DNA of 64,000 nt from Clostridia bacterium (lineage in GTDB: Bacteria > Bacillota > Clostridia > Lachnospirales > Lachnospiraceae): positions 92,783-156,782 of the forward strand of contig CAJTFD010000011.1 of assembly GCA_910575625.1 (NCBI GenBank), given 5' to 3'. Positions 52,822-61,860 of the stretch are shown one piece after another. Under the pieces are notes generated by a model. It was not told the DNA's origin and did not search any database. It saw only the letters and a list, made by a program, of their open reading frames with translations. Both the position numbers and the translations under genes were made by a program. Positions within the stretch are counted from its first letter, which is position 1. Every line of letters starts with the position of its first letter.

Positions 52822-53346
52822 TTACAATTTGCGGACATCAGCAAAACTGATCTCTACCGGCGTCTCACTGCCAAACAGTTCCACGCCGATCGTAACAAGC
52901 TGTTTTTGCGCATTGATGCTGCGCACAATGCCGCTGGTATCCTTCCAGGGGCCTCCGGTGACCATCACCCACTCCCCTTCCACGTAATCAACTTCTACAG
53001 CTTTTGTCTCAATCTGGATACCCAGCGACCTCATCTCGGCTTCTGTCAGAGGGACCGGCTTTGATCCCGGACCCACAAACCCGGTGACGCCTCTGGTATT
53101 GCGTACCACATACCAGGTATCGTCATTCATGATCATATACAGCAGGACATAGCCGGGAAACAGCTTCTTCTGCACCACTTTCTGCACGTCGTTCTTCATC
53201 TCCACGACTTCTTGGAGCGGTACACACACTTCCAGGATCTGGTCTTCCAGATGCCTGTTGGCTATTGTCTTTTCGATATTTGCCTTTACCTTATTCTCAT
53301 AACCGGAATAGGTATGTGCTACATACCATCTTGCCTTCTCTGACAT
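52822..53346 (-). CDS. nusG: Transcription termination/antitermination factor NusG
   Basis: A 174-residue factor. The NGN domain starts WYVAHTYSGYENKVKANIEK and includes KLFPGYVLLYMIMNDDTWYV; the KOW domain has GEWVMVTGGPWKDTSGIVRS. It binds RNA polymerase and promotes pausing or processivity. It follows secE after 20 bases. Confidence 0.97.
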   Translation of the reverse strand: MSEKARWYVAHTYSGYENKVKANIEKTIANRHLEDQILEVCVPLQEVVEMKNDVQKVVQKKLFPGYVLLYMIMNDDTWYVVRNTRGVTGFVGPGSKPVPLTEAEMRSLGIQIETKAVEVDYVEGEWVMVTGGPWKDTSGIVRSINAQKQLVTIGVELFGSETPVEISFADVRKL

Positions 53347-53366
53347 ATCCTCATCCTTTTCACAAC

Positions 53367-53573
53367 TTATTTCACTAAAAGATTGATCCCTTCCAGGATG
53401 GCCGCATCAAATACGCTGATGAGCACTCCCAGGACTGCTGTGATCGCCACGACGGCCACTGTCTGTTTTACCAATGTCTTCTGGTCCGGCCAGATGATCT
53501 TTTTAAATTCTGACCGCAATCCCTCAAACCATGTTTTCGCCTGGCCGCTGCTCTTCTTTTCTTTTTCTGCCAT
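53367..53573 (-). CDS. secE: Preprotein translocase subunit SecE
   Basis: A 68-residue membrane protein with the typical amphipathic segment WFEGLRSEFKKIIWPDQKTL and one transmembrane helix (VAVVAITAVLGVLISVFDAA). It stabilises SecY in the translocon. It lies between rpmG and nusG as in most Firmicutes. Confidence 0.95.
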   Translation of the reverse strand: MAEKEKKSSGQAKTWFEGLRSEFKKIIWPDQKTLVKQTVAVVAITAVLGVLISVFDAAILEGINLLVK

Positions 53574-53596
53574 AGCCCTGCCCTCACAAATGCCGA

Positions 53597-53746
53597 TTAT
53601 TTAGTTTCCTTGTGCAGAGTATGCCTCCTGCAGAATTTACAATACTTTTTCTTTTCCATTCTTTCCGGATGGTTTTTCTTTTCTTTTGTCGTATTGTAAT
53701 TACGTTGCTTACACTCTGTACATGCCAATGTAATTTTTACACGCAC
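53597..53746 (-). CDS. rpmG: Ribosomal protein L33 (zinc-binding type)
   Basis: A 49-residue protein. The GTG start at 53746 is required by length and by GGAGGTGG five bases upstream; a longer frame is not credible. It reads [20 protein letters not shown] and ends with [17 protein letters not shown]. The two CxxC pairs identify the zinc-containing paralogue. Confidence 0.95.
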   Translation of the reverse strand: MRVKITLACTECKQRNYNTTKEKKNHPERMEKKKYCKFCRRHTLHKETK

Positions 53747-53926
53747 AATTTCCACCTCCACTGTTTTCATGGATGTTCCCCGAGAAATATCTCCTGAAAA
53801 CATCCTCATCTGTGCCGTTCATATGCTCCCACGGCTTTCTGTGGCAGCCTGTGTTTTTGAGCATAAAAAAAAGACCCTGATTTTCGTCACTGCAACAGTA
53901 TAACATATGGGTCAGATGCACGTCAA
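53747..53926 (-). promoter_or_regulatory. Promoter and long leader of the rpmG-secE-nusG operon
   Basis: On the minus strand TTGACG (53921-53926) and TATACT (53897-53902) are 18 bases apart. They give a leader of about 145 bases before rpmG. The leader contains an eight-T run and hairpins closing at ATGCTC/GAGCAT. An open frame running through the leader lacks a ribosome binding site. The region from 53927 to 54076 has no gene; it includes a GCAGGCC/GGCCTGC hairpin around 53981-54003. Confidence 0.55.
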
Positions 53927-54076
53927 GTTTTTTCCTGAATAATTCATATAACATGAGAAACGCGGACTTTTCAATATGGGCAGGCCATGCCGCTTGGCCT
54001 GCGCGGCTCATCCAACGGCTCTGGCTGCCCTCTTGGGCATCCGGTCGGTCAGCGTACGCCCCTGTCTGATCAGATA

Positions 54077-54268
54077 TCACTCTTTTATATGGTCGATTTC
54101 TGTAAGGTTGACTCCAGCCGCACCCAATAACGCCTTTAAAGAAAGATAGTCTTTTTTTAAATCTTCATAAGTTTTTGTTGCATTTTCTGACTTTGCATTA
54201 GACATATGATGTTGGATACGCTGAAAATCATCTATGGCCCTTTGTGTTATCTCTAAACCATTTGACAT
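54077..54268 (-). CDS. Small helical protein of unknown function (63 aa)
   Basis: ATG 54268 is preceded by GGGGAGGCG at about 8 bases. The product is hydrophilic and helical (LEITQRAIDDFQRIQHHMSN, then DLKKDYLSLKALLGAAGVNL) with no signal peptide. I do not recognise a family. It follows another tiny gene after 16 bases in the same direction, so the two form a small operon. Confidence 0.6.
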   Translation of the reverse strand: MSNGLEITQRAIDDFQRIQHHMSNAKSENATKTYEDLKKDYLSLKALLGAAGVNLTEIDHIKE

Positions 54269-54284
54269 ATGATCATCGCCTCCC

Positions 54285-54479
54285 CTACTCATCAGCATGC
54301 GGTCTGACCGGAGTTTCGAATTTTCGTTCAGTTTTCTTGATCTTTTTCTGGATCACTTTCAAGATCTTGTCCCTTTCAGGTCCGTCAGGGATAACTTCGG
54401 TGATAACATCGGCAATATCGTCAAGATCTTCTAGGAATTCCAACAACATGCCGTCATATTGCCTGTCACTCATACCCAT
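54285..54479 (-). CDS. Small acidic protein of unknown function (64 aa)
   Basis: ATG 54479 follows AAGGAGGTGG at 6-7 bases, a very strong site; GTG 54488 overlaps it. The protein is acidic at the start (DGMLLEFLEDLDDIADVITE) and basic in the middle (RDKILKVIQKKIKKTERKF), which suggests a helical partner-binding role. No known domain is recognised. A promoter lies at 54523-54551, and the second small gene follows directly. Confidence 0.6.
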   Translation of the reverse strand: MGMSDRQYDGMLLEFLEDLDDIADVITEVIPDGPERDKILKVIQKKIKKTERKFETPVRPHADE

Positions 54480-54522
54480 ATATGCCACCTCCTTCCATAA
54501 AAGACAGGGGGATGATGCTATC

Positions 54523-54551
54523 AGTCTATCATATCTCTATGGACTTTTCAA
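54523..54551 (-). promoter_or_regulatory. Promoter of the two-gene small-protein operon
   Basis: On the minus strand TTGAAA (54546-54551) and TAGACT (54523-54528) are 17 bases apart, some 45 bases before the first start codon. Confidence 0.5.
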
Positions 54552-54600
54552 GATATTTTGGGAATCCCATCTGGAAGATCATGCATTGACTATGCATGAC

Positions 54601-54628
54601 AAAACAGCCCCGCTTTTTGCAGGGCTGT
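54601..54628 (-). terminator. Terminator of the M60/cohesin-like operon
   Basis: ACAGCCC (54604-54610) and GGGCTGT (54622-54628) form a seven-base stem. On the minus strand TTTT follows. It lies 17 bases after the stop of the surface-protein gene. Confidence 0.75.
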
Positions 54629-54644
54629 CTTGATCAAAAACTAT

Positions 54645-55913
54645 TTACTTGATCTTTACTTTCTTCGCGTTTCCCCAGGCGCTGTAATGGTATTTTCCTT
54701 TGACCTTCTTATAGCTCCTGATCCTCACATACTGGACCTTGCCTTTTTTCAGGCCGGATACAGTCGTCTGTGTGGTCTTCCCGGATCTGATCCGCTCTTT
54801 TTTACAGTTCTTCTTGAAGTCTGAAGATCTGGAATATTGGATCACGTATCCGTCGGCTTTCGCGTTCTTCTTCCACTTCACGAGCATGGTCCCTGAACCG
54901 TTGGCTTTCGGTTTTGAGAGGGACGGTGCGCGCATACGGGCCACCGGCTCTGCGGTCTTTATGTAACCGCTGGTCTTGCCATTGTTATAAGCCTGGATGG
55001 AATAAGTATATTTTACGCCGTCTTTCTTCTTGACAGTCTTATCTATATAGCTTACTTTGCCGATGCCTTTGACTGTCGCGATCTTGACCCACTTCTTGCC
55101 GGATGCCTTGCGCCATACATAGTATCCGTCCGCGTTGGCTACCTTATTCCATTTTATCATGATGCCGGATGCCACATTCGTGACTTTTGATACTTTAGGC
55201 GTCTTGGGTGCTTTTGTGTTATCGGCCTCGCCGCCTGGTGTTGATGGCGTCGGTGTCACCGTCGGTCTTGTGCTCGGCGTCGGTGTTGCGCTCGGCGCCG
55301 GTGTTGCGCTCGGTGACGGTGTTGCGCTCGGTGTCACACTTGGCGTTACGCTCGGTGTAACGGATGTCGATGGTGTCGACGGCGTTGATGGCGTCGATGG
55401 TGTAGATGGCGTCGACGGTGTGGATGGTGTCGGCGATGGCGTTTCCTCTGCTAGGTCGATGGATGCCTTCAGATCTTTTAACTCCACCACTTCATTTCCG
55501 CGCACGATCTTTACATCATACGCGTTGATCTTCTGTGATCTGCCCACGGATACAGTCCCCAGCTCCAGGAGTGTCTGTCCTTCTGCATAAAGAGAATCTT
55601 TCCCCGCGATATACACATTTAAGACATCCGTCTCTTCCTTATATCGCTTATCATATATATTCGCTCCTTGCTTGACTTCCTCGCTAAATGTAAACGCATC
55701 CTCCGTCCCGTCCTCCATATGTAGGCTGAATTGGAGGGATGCTATCTTTTCTCCGGCGTTGGACAGTCTCAAGCTCACAGAAGCAGACGTGTCGCTCTCC
55801 TTCTCCAATAAAATGGCATTTTGGGTAGGAGCCTCAGCGGCGGAAACCCGTTGCGGCGCGGCTGTGATGAATGCCGCCGCTGCTATGAGCATCCCTATCA
55901 TATATTTTTTCAT
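54645..55913 (-). CDS. Secreted protein: cohesin-like domain, Pro/Thr linker, two fibronectin III domains
   Basis: A 422-residue exported protein. A signal peptide (residues 1-25) precedes a beta-rich domain (about 33-154) with SASVSLRLSNAGEKIASLQF and LLELGTVSVG, which resembles cohesin-type carbohydrate/dockerin-binding folds. Residues 158-230 are a Ser-Thr-Pro linker with TPS repeats. Two FN3 domains fill 236-422 (ANADGYYVWRKASGKKWVKI, KADGYVIQYSRSS). No LPXTG motif is present. It lies 13 bases after a dockerin-bearing protease gene, so the two may pair non-covalently. The cohesin reading is an inference from shape, not a proven match. Confidence 0.65.
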   Translation of the reverse strand: MKKYMIGMLIAAAAFITAAPQRVSAAEAPTQNAILLEKESDTSASVSLRLSNAGEKIASLQFSLHMEDGTEDAFTFSEEVKQGANIYDKRYKEETDVLNVYIAGKDSLYAEGQTLLELGTVSVGRSQKINAYDVKIVRGNEVVELKDLKASIDLAEETPSPTPSTPSTPSTPSTPSTPSTPSTSVTPSVTPSVTPSATPSPSATPAPSATPTPSTRPTVTPTPSTPGGEADNTKAPKTPKVSKVTNVASGIMIKWNKVANADGYYVWRKASGKKWVKIATVKGIGKVSYIDKTVKKKDGVKYTYSIQAYNNGKTSGYIKTAEPVARMRAPSLSKPKANGSGTMLVKWKKNAKADGYVIQYSRSSDFKKNCKKERIRSGKTTQTTVSGLKKGKVQYVRIRSYKKVKGKYHYSAWGNAKKVKIK

Positions 55914-55925
55914 GTCCTGCTCCTT

Positions 55926-58900
55926 TTACTTGATCGTGGTCGAGGGCAATACTGTCGGCACTTCTTTGAAATAGGAATCGCTGACCAGCCTCTGTCCTTC
56001 GTTTGTCAGTGCATCGTCCACACGATACAGCTCTGCGCGGACTTTTTTCAGCTTCGACATATCGATCGTCTCGTCCGGTTCGATCCAATATACCCATGTA
56101 CCATCCGATACATTCTGGATATCTCCGGCAGGCGGAAGTTCTGCAAAGATCATCTGGTGGGCATTTAAGCTCTCTTCCCCATTCTCCTCTTTCTTCGTGC
56201 CGCCTACGATGTTGCCATCCTGATCATAGAGCATCACCACATTGTATGCAGGATTTCCTTCGTAGCTGCCGATGAATACCTTAGATCCTGCCGGGATTTT
56301 CTCTGTCTTCCCGCCATTTTGGTATTCGTAATCTTTTTCCAATATCCCGATCGCAGGCGCGCCTGTATCGTCGCTGCGGAAATCCACATTATCCCCGGTT
56401 ATGCCCAGCACATCGATCTCCGATATGGAGAATTCCGTTCCCTTGGCATCCAGGATGGTCAATTTCACCGCTTCTGTCTTGTAGGAACCTATATTCCCGT
56501 TGACTCCATTCTCGTTGTCAAAATAGACTTTCTGCTCGGACTCGTTTCCAAATGTACCCTCCTTGACTTGTTTCCACGAACCACCCTCTTCCAAAATGGA
56601 GATCCTGTATTTTTGGATCAATTTCCCGGATGGCGCCTTGTATCGGAGCGCGGCCACTGTCTCCGGCTTGTTGAAGTGTATGATCACTTCCGCATTGCCC
56701 TCAACTTTTCCTTCGAATGTGGTCGTCATGTCGTTATCGATTGCCTTTGTGATCGGCTCTTTGACTTCCTGCCCGCAGAGTGGTTCATCCTCTTTTTGGT
56801 CTACGATCTCACTAACCTGGTTCGTTGATATCCCAGCGGTCTCGATGGTCCAATCCGTCTTATCGATATCGCCGTCGTGTTCGATCTTCACTGGATCCAG
56901 CTCTTTTGACGCGGAACGGTTCAGATATTTATCGACCAGCGTCACTTTGTAGGTGAGCACACGGTTGTTTATCGTGGTCACATGGTCGCTGAATGTGAAA
57001 TCGTTGAATTCGCTGGCAAATCCTACAGGCTGTTCTTCCACCTCTCCATTGGAGCGGATACAGCGTGTGATCTCATATCCCAGGATATCGTTTTTCGGGA
57101 TATTCTTGAACTCGAACGTAAAGTCTACTTGGTTTTTAGCTGTTTCATTGATTTTTGCCTTCGTACCGTCGCCTACAGCTTCGCTCTTGCCGTCTGGCTC
57201 CAGTGAACTTCCCGCTGTATTTTCTAAGCGGTATACACGCGCTTCATCATTTACATAATAGATCGCTCTTGTCTCTTTTTTAAACTGTGCCGCATAGGCT
57301 TTCGTCTGGTCATCGGGTGTTTTTCCCCAACGCTCAAAGAAATCAAGGATATCTTTCTCGGCCGCCGCACAGGCAAGACGCATCAATTTCTGATCACTGT
57401 CCCCGCTCAATGACAGGGCCACGTCGCCTGGTTTCGGTGCATTTGCCGGTGTCCTCGCATAGGAATCCATTCTGGCGAAAAACAGATTTTTCAGCTGCTC
57501 TGCAGGGTCGTCGTAAGTCTTATAGTTGTACCCGTTGTCATAGGCCAGATGGAGCTGCCAGTACATGCCCAGCTGGGTAAATACATTGGGCGCGTTTCCT
57601 TTTGTACCGGACGTTACTTTGTCATAGACATTTTTGTATTGGAACCGCACGCTGTCGTTGGTATCTTTCGCCTGCGCCAGCACAGCGAAGTAATTGTTGG
57701 TGATCTCCGCGACGGCGTATGCGCCCTGGTTGATATCATGTCCGATCTCATGGGCGATGCCCCAGCCGAAATACTGGCCGCTGATCCACTTCCCGTTCTC
57801 ATTCTTCTCGACAGGCACGCCTCTGACCATGCCCGATGTGGAACCGTATTCAATCCCGATGTGGTTGCCGCTCGCATACATGAACGCCCCTGCGAACATC
57901 CTCTGATAACGGATATTCAGATGTCCTTTCGGGATCTGATCGATCTGTTTCGCGGCCTTCGCATTGAGACCTTTATGCTGGTAGAACAGATGCATCATCT
58001 CTTCCATGGCATCCATGGATCTTAGGATCTTCTCCGCGCACTGTGCGTCTGTGTCAGATTTAGATCCGGCTAAGATCTGCTGCGCGGGGATCGAGAGCAT
58101 CATGGTGTCGAGCAGGATATCTGCCGCGCCTAAGATACAATTCTGTTCATCATACTTAAAGCCTTCATGGACTTTCTGATGGTTCTCCTGCATCTTGCCC
58201 ACATACGCGGCTAATTGTGTCACATAGGCTTCGGTCCTCGACTGTCTTTCAGCTTTATCCGTCACATGGTACAGATCCAGGACCGGAACAGCCGAACCGC
58301 CGTCCACGCGCACCGCGTAATCATCATTGGCACTGTTCCCTGTGTACTGCACATAGAGTGCGCCGCCCGACTCACAGCCTGCAACCACCGATGAAGGCAT
58401 TGGGAGCGTGATCTCATTTCTTCCTATCTTCAGAGCTGGTGATGTGTAAGTGACCACACCATTTGATTCTGAATGATACTGGGTGGCAACTAACTGCAGG
58501 CCCGTATTATCCCCTGTCTTCTTGGTCGCATGGCCTACATAGACGTTCAGTTTCTCGCCTGCTGCGGCTGTGATGCCCAGAGGCTGCCATGCGTTCAATC
58601 CTGAGAAGCCTCTGCCTGAATCCTTTGTCGTGATGCCCATGTGGATACGTGCCGGGCTGTTCAGGCTTACCGCATTTAAGATGTCTTCCGCAGTCTGTAA
58701 CTCTTTTTCCAACAGCTCCTTATCTGGATGATATTCACCGCTGACCGGATCCGTCGTCTCCAGCCGTGTGCGCAGTTCTTTGATCGTATCCTGCGTCACA
58801 TTTTCTTTTAACACCGTGTGCAGATCGTCCTGGTAAAGTGCAGTGATATCGTCTGCCAGAGGATCATAGTGATAAAAATTGACTTCACAGACCGTTATCA

Positions 58901-61301
58901 GTCTGCTGTAATCCGTGGTCAGACCGATCCTCAGATCTTGCGTTGTGACTGGTTTTGGTAAACGGATCAGGAAGTATTTCTTTCCATTCGCGTCCGCCCT
59001 CTGCTGCATAGACACGGTGACTCTCTGCTCCTGTGCACCCTCTTCTGTATAGTTCACAGTGGCACGTGTCGGGTTATATCCTTCCATCTCCGATACATGC
59101 AGAGCTATATCCTGTATCTTGTATGGCTTATCAAATATGTATTTCAGCCCCCAGCCTGGATGGTAATTCACACCCAGATCCCAATCATTTACACGGTAAT
59201 ACGATGCATGGTCATTGTCAATGGTCCCCCATATCGTCCCACCTGCTGTATCCAGCGGGCTTCCCTTCATCTCCCAGGGACCGCCTATTGCTGTGGCCTT
59301 TACGATATGTTCACTCACTTCTCCATCCGCCGCCTCATTGATCCGCTTATATTTCGGCATCTGGATCGAGGTCATTTCCTCCGTCGACACTTGACGTTTT
59401 AAGGAGGGACCGCTTTCTCCTATGTTGTTGCATCCCGTCACATAGACTTCATATAATACCTTGTCTTCCAGTCCGGTGATCGTATATTTATTGGTCTGGA
59501 TCCCTGTGATGGATGTATACTCTGTCTCTCCGTCTACTTTTTTATAATACAGATTGTAACTATCTGTATCTTTCATTTCTTTCCAGGATGCCGCGATCGA
59601 CTTATATTTTCCTGTCAGGCTTAAGTTATCCGGCGGATCCGGTTTTTTGGTGGACATCGGCGCCGCGATCTTTTCCTCGCTCCATCCGCTGCGCCATGTG
59701 CCGTTTACGGACTGCACTCTGACCACATATTTCTTCCCATTGACCAGCTTGTCGTCCTTACGATCGCCTATGGAAGTCACTTGAAGGCTATTGCCTGTGG
59801 AACGGACGATGTATGGCTGTGCACCTGAACCTTGCTCTACGACCGAGACTTCATATCCTGTGACATTTACCTGTGGATCCCAGGTGGCTGTGAATGCCTG
59901 GCTGTCGTTTACTATAGATATGTTATCCGGTATATCCATCTGGGGTTCCGGGATACGTTCCGCCAGATCTCCCACGAACTCTACCTTGGAGATCTCCGCC
60001 AGGTTGTTGTTCTTTTTCACACCTATGATCTTCAATGTGACTTTCTTTACCGGAACCTGTGCGCCCAGATCCAGACAGAGCGCACCGCTGGCATCTCTTG
60101 AAACAGTCGGGCGCAACTGGGCTGCGCTGTTGTCTTTGAGCATGTAATGGATTCCTTGTTGTGTTTCATCATAATGGCATGTTGCCTCTTTTTCCTGTCC
60201 ATTATCCTCATAGACAATAGTAAAGTCTGCCTGCGTGATCGTATTCTTCTCCTCTGGAGCATCTGTCCCCGGATCATTTTCCTCCAGACCCGTCTCGATC
60301 AGGATACCGTTTATCTTGTTCTTGTCATCCAGATCAAAGTGCAGTTCAACCGGATTCGTGGACGAGATAGTCTCCTTATTTGCCGGTGAGAACTTCACGG
60401 GGCCGCCCTGGCTTGTAAGAAGGTCCTTGATATTGCCAGCCTCGATATTAACCTCAGCCTCATTATGGCTCACGCTGACACATTCCGCAGGTACATATCT
60501 CTCTACGGTGGATGTCACAGTTTCAGCTCCATAGCTTTTCGCCAAATACTCCAGGTCTGCCAGATCGGTCTTCCCATCACCGTTTAGATCGGTCAGTCCA
60601 TCCGTGACTCCCTGGTCTATGGCTTCGATCAGCTTATCTTGATCGTGCTGATCGATCTTTCCATCGCCATTTACATCACCGATCCTGAGCACGCCCGGGT
60701 GGCTGCTGACTTCTTCAGAGACCTTGACATCTCCTGTCATAAGCTGTACTCTAGATGACATAGAAACCTCAACCGGGATTTCCTGGGTATAGACTGCAAA
60801 TCCCGGCGCAGTGACTGTCAACGTGTGCTGTCCCGCTGGAAGCCCCTTGAACACCGCATTTGTCTGAACGGGGACAAGCTCTTCCCCCTGCGGCTCCAAT
60901 GTCACGGTCTGAGGCTCTGCCCCATCGACCGTCACTGTAAAGTCAACCGGTTTTTCCAGATCCAGCGCCGACTTGATCACCACATCGACCTGGCCCGATC
61001 CTGCGGCGTCCGGCGCCTGGCCTTCCACCATCGGTGTTTCCGATCCGGAGATGCTGCTGTCATTCCCATCCGATGGGACTTCCTGCACATCCTCCCCGGC
61101 CAGCTCTCCCGGATCTAGCATCTCGGATCCGTTCACGGCCGCTGACCGTCCTTCCTCTTCACTGCCCGCTGTCTCACCGGTATCCGCCCAGGCATCTTCG
61201 GAAACTTGGATATCCACCTCATCCAGTCCCAGGGCATCCGCCTGTAAGCAGGGAGCCAAAGCCAGGATCACAGCAAGCAGACATGAGATCATCCGCTTCA
61301 T
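55926..61301 (-). CDS. Large secreted M60-family (mucin-type) metalloprotease with dockerin-like module
   Basis: A 1791-residue exported protein. ATG 61301 follows AAGGAGAGG at 8 bases and gives a clean signal peptide (MISCLLAVILALAPCLQA). Approximate modules are a carboxypeptidase-regulatory/PEGA-like domain (114-195), two dockerin-type calcium loops (207-262; DVNGDGKIDQHD and DLNGDGKTDLAD), and a discoidin-like region (290-450). Two FN3 domains (452-637) and another galactose-binding-like domain (650-820) come next. The M60/PF13402 peptidase follows with HEIGHDINQGAYAVAE (His1184, Glu1185, His1188, Glu1199). A CBM32-like domain spans about 1483-1630. M60 enzymes cleave O-glycosylated mucins. 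The gene heads a two-gene operon. Confidence 0.85.
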   Translation of the reverse strand: MKRMISCLLAVILALAPCLQADALGLDEVDIQVSEDAWADTGETAGSEEEGRSAAVNGSEMLDPGELAGEDVQEVPSDGNDSSISGSETPMVEGQAPDAAGSGQVDVVIKSALDLEKPVDFTVTVDGAEPQTVTLEPQGEELVPVQTNAVFKGLPAGQHTLTVTAPGFAVYTQEIPVEVSMSSRVQLMTGDVKVSEEVSSHPGVLRIGDVNGDGKIDQHDQDKLIEAIDQGVTDGLTDLNGDGKTDLADLEYLAKSYGAETVTSTVERYVPAECVSVSHNEAEVNIEAGNIKDLLTSQGGPVKFSPANKETISSTNPVELHFDLDDKNKINGILIETGLEENDPGTDAPEEKNTITQADFTIVYEDNGQEKEATCHYDETQQGIHYMLKDNSAAQLRPTVSRDASGALCLDLGAQVPVKKVTLKIIGVKKNNNLAEISKVEFVGDLAERIPEPQMDIPDNISIVNDSQAFTATWDPQVNVTGYEVSVVEQGSGAQPYIVRSTGNSLQVTSIGDRKDDKLVNGKKYVVRVQSVNGTWRSGWSEEKIAAPMSTKKPDPPDNLSLTGKYKSIAASWKEMKDTDSYNLYYKKVDGETEYTSITGIQTNKYTITGLEDKVLYEVYVTGCNNIGESGPSLKRQVSTEEMTSIQMPKYKRINEAADGEVSEHIVKATAIGGPWEMKGSPLDTAGGTIWGTIDNDHASYYRVNDWDLGVNYHPGWGLKYIFDKPYKIQDIALHVSEMEGYNPTRATVNYTEEGAQEQRVTVSMQQRADANGKKYFLIRLPKPVTTQDLRIGLTTDYSRLITVCEVNFYHYDPLADDITALYQDDLHTVLKENVTQDTIKELRTRLETTDPVSGEYHPDKELLEKELQTAEDILNAVSLNSPARIHMGITTKDSGRGFSGLNAWQPLGITAAAGEKLNVYVGHATKKTGDNTGLQLVATQYHSESNGVVTYTSPALKIGRNEITLPMPSSVVAGCESGGALYVQYTGNSANDDYAVRVDGGSAVPVLDLYHVTDKAERQSRTEAYVTQLAAYVGKMQENHQKVHEGFKYDEQNCILGAADILLDTMMLSIPAQQILAGSKSDTDAQCAEKILRSMDAMEEMMHLFYQHKGLNAKAAKQIDQIPKGHLNIRYQRMFAGAFMYASGNHIGIEYGSTSGMVRGVPVEKNENGKWISGQYFGWGIAHEIGHDINQGAYAVAEITNNYFAVLAQAKDTNDSVRFQYKNVYDKVTSGTKGNAPNVFTQLGMYWQLHLAYDNGYNYKTYDDPAEQLKNLFFARMDSYARTPANAPKPGDVALSLSGDSDQKLMRLACAAAEKDILDFFERWGKTPDDQTKAYAAQFKKETRAIYYVNDEARVYRLENTAGSSLEPDGKSEAVGDGTKAKINETAKNQVDFTFEFKNIPKNDILGYEITRCIRSNGEVEEQPVGFASEFNDFTFSDHVTTINNRVLTYKVTLVDKYLNRSASKELDPVKIEHDGDIDKTDWTIETAGISTNQVSEIVDQKEDEPLCGQEVKEPITKAIDNDMTTTFEGKVEGNAEVIIHFNKPETVAALRYKAPSGKLIQKYRISILEEGGSWKQVKEGTFGNESEQKVYFDNENGVNGNIGSYKTEAVKLTILDAKGTEFSISEIDVLGITGDNVDFRSDDTGAPAIGILEKDYEYQNGGKTEKIPAGSKVFIGSYEGNPAYNVVMLYDQDGNIVGGTKKEENGEESLNAHQMIFAELPPAGDIQNVSDGTWVYWIEPDETIDMSKLKKVRAELYRVDDALTNEGQRLVSDSYFKEVPTVLPSTTIK

Positions 61302-61349
61302 ATTTTTTTCCTCTCCTTTCCCTTTGTGAAGCATGATCAACATGTGACC

Positions 61350-61370
61350 GTTCTCTTTTGTCAAGAGAAC
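61350..61370. promoter_or_regulatory. Perfect 8-bp dyad in the protease leader
   Basis: GTTCTCTT (61350-61357) and AAGAGAAC (61363-61370) form a perfect inverted repeat with a five-base spacer, about 50 bases upstream of the protease start and downstream of its promoter. It may be a repressor site or an RNA hairpin. Confidence 0.5.
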
Positions 61371-61423
61371 AAAAGCGCCGACACACTATTTTCTGAAAAT
61401 TTTAGTCATCGACGCTCACTTTA

Positions 61424-61452
61424 ACTATAGCATATATTTCCATGTAAATCAA
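61424..61452 (-). promoter_or_regulatory. Promoter of the M60 protease operon
   Basis: On the minus strand TTGATT (61447-61452) and TATAGT (61424-61429) are 17 bases apart. The transcript would start near 61417, leaving a leader of about 115 bases that carries the dyad. Confidence 0.6.
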
Positions 61453-61535
61453 ACACTAAATATGATTAAATAGAAAACGGTTGATTATCTCAAAAAAGCC
61501 TTGATTTACGGGCATACAAGCAGGATTTCAAGCTG

Positions 61536-61557
61536 AATTTACTACCAATTTACTACT
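61536..61557 (+). repeat. Tandem 11-base direct repeat (possible integrase arm site)
   Basis: AATTTACTACC (61536-61546) is followed at once by AATTTACTACT (61547-61557). Short direct repeats of this kind near the ends of tyrosine-recombinase elements often bind the integrase arm domain. A GCCTTGAT octamer also occurs on both sides (about 61497 and 61572). Confidence 0.45.
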
Positions 61558-61655
61558 TTTGAGGGAAAGAGCCTTGATATGCCGCCCGGAACCCTGCCAG
61601 CCCAGCCACCAGCACACAGCATTGAGAAAGAATAAATGAAAACTGAATACGACGC

Positions 61656-61709
61656 AAAAGCGGCGTTTCTCTATCCCTATACAGGGAGAACAGGAACGCC
61701 GCTTTTTTT
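61656..61709 (+). terminator. Strong terminator at the element end
   Basis: AAAAGCGGCGTT (61656-61667) pairs with AACGCCGCTTTT (61695-61706), with an inner TCCCT/AGGGA hairpin, and a run of seven T follows GC at 61701-61702. It is nearly symmetrical and could stop transcription in both directions. Confidence 0.85.
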
Positions 61710-61860
61710 ATGCCCTCATGTTACGCAGTAGGGGCGAAAAGAGCCTTGCTATATGCGGCTTTGCGGGCGCGTTTCTGCCGGGGATAAGGATTTATACCTA
61801 AACCCGGCAAAATGGCGTTCTATCGCGTAACAAATCCACAACCAAAGGAGTGATGAAGCT

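Larger units (their letters stand above)
61302..61860. other. Boundary region between the protease operon and an integrative element
   Basis: No gene is seen here. It contains the protease promoter and dyad (61350-61452), a pair of 11-base direct repeats (61536-61557), a terminator (61656-61709) and the leader of the replication-initiator gene. The change in neighbouring gene content around 61500 suggests the end of an integrated element, but no integrase or duplicated attachment core can be confirmed inside the window. Confidence 0.5.

Noticed and set aside
53946..54065. Possible third copy of the dispersed repeat
   Set aside because: Only about 11-15 bases around CGGTCAGCGTA resemble 17377-17395; this is too little.
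53709..54080. 123-codon frame over the rpmG leader
   Set aside because: It spans the promoter, and internal ATGs lack ribosome binding sites.
55260..55460. Low-complexity repeats as a separate mobile or regulatory repeat
   Set aside because: They encode the Ser-Thr-Pro linker of the surface protein.
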